Assembly (NCBI RefSeq): GCF_009939195.1
Contig: NZ_JAACKC010000002.1
Coordinates: forward strand, 124,001 to 188,000
From: Acinetobacter kanungonis
GTDB lineage: Bacteria > Pseudomonadota > Gammaproteobacteria > Pseudomonadales > Moraxellaceae
DNA: 64,000 nucleotides
Reading direction: 5' to 3'
Part shown: positions 58,077 through 64,000 of the stretch, piece by piece
Layout of the letters: the number at the start of each line of letters is the position of its first letter
Position numbering within the stretch: position 1 is the stretch's first letter
Translations under genes and position numbers: made by a program
Notes under the pieces: generated by a model
Databases searched by the model: none
What the model was told of the DNA's origin: nothing
What the model saw: only the letters and a program-made list of their open reading frames with translations

Positions 58077-59135
58077 ATGGAAAATAATTTACAGATCTGT
58101 GTCCAAGGGCATTTAGGTGTGATCACGCTGGATCGAGCGAGTCATCTGAATGCACTGTCCCTCACCATGATTCACGGCATCACCCAACAACTGGAACAGT
58201 GGCGCGAGGATGCTCAGGTTCAGGCGATCTTGATTAACTCGAATAGCCCGAAAGCCTTTTGTGCAGGGGGCGATATTCGCTTCCTGTATGACAGTTATCA
58301 AAATGGCACCCGCAATCACCAGCGCTATTTTGCCGACGAATATCACATGCTGAATACGCTGCGCCAATATCCAAAACCCGTGCTGGTGTTTTTGGATGGT
58401 TATGTTTTGGGTGGTGGATTTGGTCTGGCGCAAGCCTGTCATATTATTGTTAGCAGTGAGAAATCACGCTTTGCCATGCCTGAAACTGCCATTGGCTTTT
58501 TTCCTGATGTCGGAGCGACGCATTTCTTGTCCCGCCTAGATGATATTGGCGTGTATATGGCCGTGACAGGGGAGCAGATCAGCAGTAGCGATGCCTTGCA
58601 TCTGGATTTGATTGATTATTTGGTGGCCAGTGAGCAGTTGGCTGCTTTGCAAACTGAGCTGACGAGTGCCTTAGCATTAAATCAGCAGTTGATTGAACAG
58701 ATCATCGCACGTCATTTAAAAACCCCAGCACCAAGTGAATTAAAACGCTATGAAGAGGCAATACGACAGCATTTTGCTCATGCTGAATTGGGACAGATTG
58801 AATCCAGTCTGGCAAATGCAGCAGAGGGTGAGCATGCGGATTGGGCAGCCAAAATTGTGGCGACTTTACAGCAACGCTCATTATTGGCAAAGCAGATTAG
58901 CCTGAAACTCCAGCATGTAGGACGCGGTTTGTCTTTAGAGCAATGTATGCAGCTTGAGCGTGATTTGCAGGATATCTGGTTTGAGCAGGGCGATATGCTG
59001 GAAGGTGTGCGTGCCTTGTTGATTGATAAGGATAAACATCCGAAATGGCAAAAGGCAAATCCCGAATTGATGCAACAGTTTGAAAACTTGTTGCCTCCTT
59101 CACGACAGCAAAAGCAGATGAGTGCATCGGTATAA
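58077..59135 (+). CDS. 3-hydroxyisobutyryl-CoA hydrolase (crotonase-family)
   Basis: 352 aa, longer than a hydratase and typical of the HIBCH group. Blocks AFCAGGDIRFLYDS, GYVLGGGFGLAQACH and MPETAIGFFPDVGATHFLSRL match that family, with the catalytic acid in the PETAIG segment. It releases CoA from 3-hydroxyisobutyryl-CoA to give the MmsB substrate, closing the valine pathway encoded by this operon. It is the last gene, followed by a strong terminator. Confidence 0.9.
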   Translation: MENNLQICVQGHLGVITLDRASHLNALSLTMIHGITQQLEQWREDAQVQAILINSNSPKAFCAGGDIRFLYDSYQNGTRNHQRYFADEYHMLNTLRQYPKPVLVFLDGYVLGGGFGLAQACHIIVSSEKSRFAMPETAIGFFPDVGATHFLSRLDDIGVYMAVTGEQISSSDALHLDLIDYLVASEQLAALQTELTSALALNQQLIEQIIARHLKTPAPSELKRYEEAIRQHFAHAELGQIESSLANAAEGEHADWAAKIVATLQQRSLLAKQISLKLQHVGRGLSLEQCMQLERDLQDIWFEQGDMLEGVRALLIDKDKHPKWQKANPELMQQFENLLPPSRQQKQMSASV

Positions 59136-59165
59136 GCCCCTTATTTTTTTGAGTACTCATGATTG

Positions 59166-59193
59166 AATCCCCCTTTGTTGGGGGATTTTTTAT
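59166..59193 (+). terminator. Terminator of the mms operon
   Basis: AATCCCCC-tttgtt-GGGGGATT followed by T5. Confidence 0.9.
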
Positions 59194-59356
59194 AGGATGG
59201 GTACAGCATTATTTGTGCCTTGTGCCGAGTTTGGATGATACAGATCGGCTTGGTTTTAGAGAAAGATCATGCCGTGATTTAAATTGTGCAGTATCTTGAA
59301 TCTATATAATTTCAGAGCTTTAAAGGCTGCATTTGTCGAATAATGTTGTAATCTAT

Positions 59357-59368
59357 TAAACTATCTAG
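59357..59368. promoter_or_regulatory. TAAACTATCTAG, half-operator before tetR
   Basis: Matches the left half and centre of the palindrome at 60483 and abuts the tetR ribosome site, consistent with autoregulation. Confidence 0.4.
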
Positions 59369-59374
59369 GGATAG

Positions 59375-60007
59375 ATGAATATCAATGATGAGCTGGGGTG
59401 TTGCGTGCGCGTTAAAACAAGTAAAAAACGTAAAAGTTTTATCAACGCTGCTGAAGAATTGTTTTTAAATCAGGATTATGCCTCGGTGACAATCGATGCA
59501 ATTGTGACCACTGCGCAAAGCTCAAAACCCACATTTTACAACTACTTTAAGTCTAAAGATGACCTGTTTGAGGCATACATTATCGACTCGGCTCAGGATT
59601 TTATGAATGAGTTGCATGAAACCATTACCTTCACCACCACTATAGATAAAACCTTATATCATTTGGGTTCAACTTATATTAAAAAACTTTTATCACCACA
59701 TATCATTGCTCTAAATAAACTGGTGATTGGTGAGGCAAAACGACAACCTGAAATTGTAAAAATTTACTTTGAGCAGGGGGTGATGAAAGTCATTGCGACC
59801 TTTATTTATGTCATGGAAAAGGCTGTAAAAAGTAAAGCTTTACAAGATGAAAATCCATGTGTGCTGGCAAAGTATTTTAAAGCACTGTGTGATGCTGAAT
59901 GCCAAGAATTGGCCTTATGGGGGCAAAAGCTGACTTGGACAGAAGAAGAAATTCATCTACAAACACAAATGGCGGTCAAAAATTTCTTAAAAATATATGG
60001 CGCTTAA
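59375..60007 (+). CDS. TetR-family regulator, probable repressor of the RND operon
   Basis: 210 aa. The helix-turn-helix (about 18-65; ASVTIDAIVTTAQSSKPTFYNYFKSKDDLFEAYI) matches efflux-type TetR proteins, and the C-terminal half is a variable ligand domain of the TetR_C (AefR-like) kind. An AGGGATAG ribosome site precedes ATG 59375. It lies 0.7 kb upstream of and co-oriented with the RND adaptor and pump genes. Shared TAAACTA-type dyads before tetR and before the RND operon support repression of both. Confidence 0.83.
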   Translation: MNINDELGCCVRVKTSKKRKSFINAAEELFLNQDYASVTIDAIVTTAQSSKPTFYNYFKSKDDLFEAYIIDSAQDFMNELHETITFTTTIDKTLYHLGSTYIKKLLSPHIIALNKLVIGEAKRQPEIVKIYFEQGVMKVIATFIYVMEKAVKSKALQDENPCVLAKYFKALCDAECQELALWGQKLTWTEEEIHLQTQMAVKNFLKIYGA

Positions 60008-60198
60008 GTTTAGCTCCGCTCGTATTATGTTCAGCGACCTCTGCCTGATAAAAAAATTAGGATAGCGGGAATTTTGTTGAAATCTCTGTTTTAAGTTGCC
60101 TTGATAGTCTTTAAGCACGTTTTCTTGGTTTTTTTGCGCATTCAATTCCGAGCCTACCCATCAGGGAATCTTTCTACAACATCGGGCGGTGCCGCACT

Positions 60199-60350
60199 TT
60201 ATCTTGTTTTGTTCCTACTTGCGTGAATGCCATGTTTTGACATGGCCATATCCCAAATGAGAGCTGCAAGACTGAGCATGTCTCTCCATTTCAATGCATA
60301 TTCCTCTGTATTTTGAGTCACATGATTCACTCGAGCATTGTTACTTCTAT
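60199..60350 (-). pseudogene. Possible C-terminal relic of a protein gene
   Basis: An open stretch of about 50 codons without an initiation codon at its head. It ends at TAA and includes a protein-like segment with WRDMLSLAALIWDMAMSKHG. I cannot name the parent protein. A second short frame after it (ending in KKPRKRA) is interrupted by a stop. It could be a remnant of a mobile-element gene, or chance. Confidence 0.25.
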
Positions 60351-60362
60351 TGTTCTAAGGAC

Positions 60363-60480
60363 AAAAAAATACCCATATCAGCTTGATATGGGTCAGACCA
60401 GAAAATACTGCGATATGGTCATAAGTTGGCTACTAGAAGTACCCAACCTTTGAGGTTTGCGATGATGTCGCAGAATTAAT
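60363..60480 (-). ncRNA. Candidate structured small RNA, about 115 nt
   Basis: Ends in a perfect terminator (ACCCATATCA/TGATATGGGT plus T7, minus direction). Upstream, CTGCGA/TCGCAG (60408-60413 with 60468-60473) can close a domain holding GTTGG/CCAAC, AACCT-ttg-AGGTT and GCGA-tgatg-TCGC hairpins. No protein gene explains the terminator. A weak minus promoter (TTTAGC, 18 bp, TATAAA) ends at the dyad 60483-60498. Confidence 0.4.
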
Positions 60481-60482
60481 AC

Positions 60483-60498
60483 TAAACTATATAGTTTA
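60483..60498. promoter_or_regulatory. Perfect palindrome TAAACTATATAGTTTA, candidate TetR operator
   Basis: 16-bp perfect dyad matching the site before the RND operon at 13 of 16 positions. Confidence 0.5.
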
Positions 60499-60643
60499 TA
60501 TTATCTATGCTTTTATTGGCTAAAATTTATATTATCTGCACAAATTTAAGTTTTTAAGACGATTTTATTGATTATAACTAAACCAAGTAGTAATATTGAG
60601 CGAAATTATGGCTAAATTGTGCTCGCATTTGCGGGTTTAACGA

Positions 60644-60674
60644 AAAAACTATCAATATTTTGATGGTTTTTTTT
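60644..60674 (+). terminator. Plus-strand hairpin with T8 upstream of the RND operon
   Basis: AAACTATCAA / TTGATGGTTT (one G-T pair) followed by eight T. It may insulate the RND promoter or act as an attenuator. Confidence 0.6.
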
Positions 60675-60688
60675 ATTGAAATTGGTCT

Positions 60689-60708
60689 TAACTAAACTAA
60701 TTAGTTAA
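60689..60708. promoter_or_regulatory. Candidate TetR operator at the RND promoter
   Basis: TAACTAA-N5-TTAGTTA with an overlapping palindrome AACTAATTAGTT, inside the likely promoter and 21 bp before the adaptor start codon. Confidence 0.55.
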
Positions 60709-60728
60709 ATTATTAAGGGTTGATTGAT

Positions 60729-61946
60729 GTGAATACGCGAATCGGTAAAGTTAAAACCAAACGCTCGCTACTCGCGATCATGCTGATGGGTTCGGTGGCA
60801 GCGCTGGGCTTAAGTGGTTGTGGCGAACAAACAGCAGAACAGACAAAGGTGAATGAAACGGCACAATTGCCTGAAGTGAACGTGATGCTCGTCAAGCCAC
60901 AAGTGGTGGAAAATAATGTGGAATTGGCGGGTCGTGTCAATCCCTATGAAATTTCAGAAGTACGCCCTCAAATTCGCGGCATTATTTTAAAGCAGCTGTT
61001 TAAAGAAGGCAGTTATGTGAAAAAAGGTCAGCCGCTGTTTGAAGTTGACTCAAGAAGCTACCGTGCGGACACTTCAAATGCGCAAGCGACAGTAAACCGT
61101 AGCCAAGCCAATCTAGCGGTCTTGCAGACCAAGTTGAATCGTTATCAGCAGTTGGTGAATATCGATGCGGTCAGTCGACAAGAATATGATGATCTTGTGG
61201 CACAAGTAAAATTGGCACAAGCAGATGTACAAGCATCTCAAGCCAATTTGCAAAATACCCGCATCAATCTCGATTACACCGTCATTAAAGCACCGATTTC
61301 GGGGAAAATTGGACGTAGTCGCTTTACTGCAGGTGCCTTGGTCACCGAAAACCAAGCTGAACCTTTAGCGGTCATTCATAAATTAGATCCGATCTATGTC
61401 GACATCAATCAATCCAGTGCAGAGCTGCTGCGTCTTAAAAGCCAATTAGAAACAGGCGAAATGTCAGCCAGTTCAAGTCGCAATGTCAGTTTGCGCCTTG
61501 AGGATGGTTCAACCTATCCAATTCAAGGGCAGTTAACCTTGTCTGAAGTGGCGGTAGACCCGAATAGCGGAACTTTAACCCTACGCTCGACTTTCCAGAA
61601 TCCGAATAATGTGCTGCTCCCAGGCATGTTTGTGACTGGAGTAATTTCTCAGGCCAGTTATAACAATGCATTTTTGGTGCCTCTATCGGCTGTGATGCGT
61701 GAACCAACAGGCGATGCCTTTGTCTATATTTTAAATAAAGACAATGTCGTGACCCAAGTCAAAGTCAATGCAGTTGCCTCGATGAACAATCAATGGATTG
61801 TGACGGATGGCTTAAAAGATCAGGATCGGGTAATTTTACAGGGGGTAGCCAAAGTCAAACCTGGAACTCAAGCCAATGCCAAAGTGCTTCAAGAGCCGCT
61901 AAAAAACACCCCAGATGCCCTCGCGGCGCCAGTCAATAAAGAATAA
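60729..61946 (+). CDS. RND efflux periplasmic adaptor (AcrA/AdeI-like membrane fusion protein)
   Basis: 405 aa. The start is GTG 60729, since AAGGG lies 9 nt upstream; a TTG at 60720 would abut that site. A lipoprotein signal ends LSGC. Then come the lipoyl half-motifs ([31 protein letters not shown]), a coiled-coil hairpin (about 95-170, [20 protein letters not shown]), the second lipoyl half and beta-barrel ([21 protein letters not shown]), and a membrane-proximal domain. It links the inner-membrane pump encoded next to an outer-membrane channel. Close to AdeI in block structure, but its orthology is not proven. Confidence 0.9.
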   Translation: MNTRIGKVKTKRSLLAIMLMGSVAALGLSGCGEQTAEQTKVNETAQLPEVNVMLVKPQVVENNVELAGRVNPYEISEVRPQIRGIILKQLFKEGSYVKKGQPLFEVDSRSYRADTSNAQATVNRSQANLAVLQTKLNRYQQLVNIDAVSRQEYDDLVAQVKLAQADVQASQANLQNTRINLDYTVIKAPISGKIGRSRFTAGALVTENQAEPLAVIHKLDPIYVDINQSSAELLRLKSQLETGEMSASSSRNVSLRLEDGSTYPIQGQLTLSEVAVDPNSGTLTLRSTFQNPNNVLLPGMFVTGVISQASYNNAFLVPLSAVMREPTGDAFVYILNKDNVVTQVKVNAVASMNNQWIVTDGLKDQDRVILQGVAKVKPGTQANAKVLQEPLKNTPDALAAPVNKE

Positions 61947-61957
61947 GGAAGCACACA

Positions 61958-64000
61958 ATGTCCAGATTCTTTATTGACCGACCAATTTTGGCATGGGTGA
62001 TTGCCATTATTATTATGCTGTTGGGGATCTTGTCGTTAAAAGGCATGCCGGTTGCCCAATATCCCACCATCGCCGCGCCGACGGTAACCATTTCTGCCGT
62101 GTACCCCGGTGCTTCTGCTAAAACTGCCGAAGATACTGTGACTCAGATTATTGAACAAAAGATGACGGGTTTAGACGGTTTGCGCTACATGAGCTCAAAC
62201 AGTACCAGTGATGGTTCGGTGTCCATTACCCTGACCTTTGAACAAGGGATCGATCCAGATATTGCTCAAGTTCAGGTACAGAATAAGTTATCTGCCGCTG
62301 AACCGTTGTTACCTGCCGATGTTCAACGTCAGGGGGGCACAGTGACCAAAGCAGGGGCGAGCTTCTTGCAGGTCCTGAGCTTTTATTCACCCGATGACAG
62401 CTTGACCGAATATGACATTACCGATTATGTGAAATCGAATATTGTCGATCAGTTGAGCCGTGTTCCGGGGGTGGGTGAAGTTCAGACCTTTGGTGGTTCC
62501 TATGCCATGCGTGTCTGGTTAGACCCACAACGTTTGAATAGTTATAGCCTGACGCCTGCCGATGTAAACGAAGCGATTCGTGCGCAAAATATTCAGGTAG
62601 CAGCAGGTCAATTGGGCGGTGCACCAGCCTTAAATGATCAAGCCATTAATGCAACGGTGAGTGCACAAAGTTTATTACAAACCCCAGAACAGTTTAGACA
62701 GATTTTTCTCAAGCAGAATGCCGACGGTTCTGTGGTGCGTTTAAGTGACGTTGCGAAAGTTGAAATTGGAACAGATAGTTACGATTTTAAAGCGCGTTAC
62801 AACGGTAAACCAGCAGGCGGTATTGCGATCAAGTTGGCGACAGGTGCCAATGCGATTGAGACAGCTGAAGCCATTAACCAGAAAATGGACGAGTTACGTG
62901 TCAATTTCCCTGACGGCTTCAAAGACACGATTGCCTATGACACCGTACCGTTTGTGAAATTGTCGATTGAATCGGTGGTGCATACCCTAATTGAAGCCGT
63001 TGTTCTGGTGTTCTTGGTGATGTATCTGTTCTTACAGAACTGGCGTGCCACCATTATCCCAACCTTGGCCATTCCTGTGGTGGTGTTAGGTACATTTGCT
63101 GTCATTAACTTATTCGGCTTCTCTATCAATACCTTAACCATGTTTGCCATGGTACTGGCGATTGGTCTCTTGGTCGATGATGCGATTGTGGTGGTGGAAA
63201 ACGTCGAACGTTTGATGCATGAAGAAGGTTTGTCGCCTGTTAAAGCAACACGCAAATCCATGCAACAAATCTCAGGCGCATTGATGGGGATTACCTCGGT
63301 TTTGGTGGTGGTATTTTTACCGCTCGCGTTCTTTGGTGGATCTACGGGGGTGATTTATCGTCAGTTCTCCGTCACGCTGGTGACTTCTATGGCACTGTCG
63401 TTACTGGTTGCGATGGTCTTTACCCCAGCCTTATGTGCCACCATTTTAAAACCGTTAAAACATGGTGATACTCAACCGAAAAAAGGCTTCTTTGGCTGGT
63501 TCAATACTGCATTTGAGCGTTCAACCGAAAAATATTCCAATAATATTGCACGCATGATGAAACGTGCGGCGACTTTTGTGTTGGTTTACGCTTCGATTGT
63601 CGGCGTGATGGCCTTTGCCTTTATGAAATTGCCGACAGGCTTCTTACCTGATGAAGATCAAGGTGTAATTTTTAACTTGGTGCAATTACCACCAAATGCC
63701 TCACTGAACCGGACCAACCAAACCTTAGACTCGATGACCCAATACTATATGGATCATGAGAAAGAGAGCGTGGAGTCTGTGCTGACCGTGGCGGGTTTCA
63801 GTTTCACCGGGATCGGTCATAACTCGGGTATTGCCTTTGTGAAGTTAAAAGACTGGGCAGAGCGAAATACAGAAGAGACCCAGATTGGCAGTATCTTGGC
63901 ACGATCGAATGAAGCCTTTAGCAAGATTAAAGATGCCTCTTATGTTTTACCGTTAATTCCACCTGCCATTCCTGAACTGGGAACCGCTACAGGCTTTGAT
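61958..64000 (+). CDS. RND efflux pump, inner-membrane transporter (AcrB/AdeJ-like), partial
   Basis: The first 681 codons; the gene runs past the window end (full members are ~1,050 aa). N-terminal [17 protein letters not shown] and [15 protein letters not shown] are the classical HAE1 start. The proton-relay helix segment [19 protein letters not shown] (about residues 400-418, with the paired aspartates) is intact, as is the following [17 protein letters not shown] loop ([16 protein letters not shown]). The start ATG 61958 has AAGGA upstream and lies 11 bp after the adaptor gene. The trimeric pump should expel drugs and lipophilic compounds; any outer-membrane gene lies outside the window. 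Confidence 0.95.
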   Translation, partial: MSRFFIDRPILAWVIAIIIMLLGILSLKGMPVAQYPTIAAPTVTISAVYPGASAKTAEDTVTQIIEQKMTGLDGLRYMSSNSTSDGSVSITLTFEQGIDPDIAQVQVQNKLSAAEPLLPADVQRQGGTVTKAGASFLQVLSFYSPDDSLTEYDITDYVKSNIVDQLSRVPGVGEVQTFGGSYAMRVWLDPQRLNSYSLTPADVNEAIRAQNIQVAAGQLGGAPALNDQAINATVSAQSLLQTPEQFRQIFLKQNADGSVVRLSDVAKVEIGTDSYDFKARYNGKPAGGIAIKLATGANAIETAEAINQKMDELRVNFPDGFKDTIAYDTVPFVKLSIESVVHTLIEAVVLVFLVMYLFLQNWRATIIPTLAIPVVVLGTFAVINLFGFSINTLTMFAMVLAIGLLVDDAIVVVENVERLMHEEGLSPVKATRKSMQQISGALMGITSVLVVVFLPLAFFGGSTGVIYRQFSVTLVTSMALSLLVAMVFTPALCATILKPLKHGDTQPKKGFFGWFNTAFERSTEKYSNNIARMMKRAATFVLVYASIVGVMAFAFMKLPTGFLPDEDQGVIFNLVQLPPNASLNRTNQTLDSMTQYYMDHEKESVESVLTVAGFSFTGIGHNSGIAFVKLKDWAERNTEETQIGSILARSNEAFSKIKDASYVLPLIPPAIPELGTATGFD

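Larger units (their letters stand above)
60008..60728. other. Long gap between tetR and RND operon
   Basis: About 720 bp with no intact gene. It contains a possible coding relic (60199-60350, minus), a structured orphan RNA candidate with terminator (60363-60480, minus), a plus-strand hairpin with T8 (60644-60674), and two TetR-type dyads (60483-60498; 60689-60708). Confidence 0.65.

Overview
The window reads as chromosomal DNA of an Acinetobacter species. The gene set is typical of that genus: an Omp33-36-type porin, a chromosomal OXA class D beta-lactamase, GlpM, a YajR-type MFS gene next to ssb with a Gly/Asn-rich linker, an AdeIJ-like RND pair, and moderate-to-low GC coding DNA. I cannot fix the species. 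There are no IS elements, prophage, CRISPR arrays or rRNA genes. One tRNA (Thr, TGT) is present.

Layout. 0-16 kb: the end of acs; an L-2-hydroxyglutarate oxidase and MHS transporter pair with a GntR regulator; a sulfone monooxygenase and FMN reductase pair (sfnG/msuE); then an acetate-switch block of a CrbR-type response regulator, a CrbS-type sensor kinase with an N-terminal solute-symporter domain, and yjcH-actP. 15-23 kb: a channel-like membrane protein, a BetT-like carrier, a porin, a long intergenic region with two probable small RNAs, blaOXA and a diguanylate cyclase. 23-28 kb: a MORN-repeat protein, an AT-rich Abi-type gene between two hairpin repeats, and uvrA. 28-35 kb: a TetR/MDR/DUF1304 group, a Fur-box-preceded unknown gene, glpM, tenA, a DUF475 (TerC-like) gene, yajR and ssb. 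35-42 kb: a complete GABA module (gabP, gabR, gabT-gabD). 42-51 kb: ahpC, ycaC/pirin, an FAD oxidoreductase with a methyltransferase, tRNA-Thr, MFS and LysR genes. 51-59 kb: a valine/isobutyrate catabolic operon (mmsA, mmsB, acyl-CoA synthetase, acyl-CoA dehydrogenase, enoyl-CoA hydratase, 3-hydroxyisobutyryl-CoA hydrolase) facing a LysR gene. 59-64 kb: a TetR gene, a 0.7 kb region with RNA-like structure, and an RND efflux operon cut by the window end.

How it fits together. Acs, ActP/YjcH and CrbSR form an acetate scavenging circuit. The mms operon and the GABA module feed propionyl-CoA and succinate into central metabolism. Several regulatory sites can be read by comparing intergenic regions: paired TGGCTCT repeats with the same 24-bp pitch before gabP and before gabR/gabT; TAAACTA-type dyads around the tetR/RND locus; a Fur box; and TACGAC-type dyads near actP and other genes. 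The most unusual items are two orphan small-RNA loci with identical promoter hexamers, a structured orphan RNA upstream of the RND operon, an acyl-CoA dehydrogenase with a duplicated N-terminus, and a channel-like protein with a degenerate selectivity filter.
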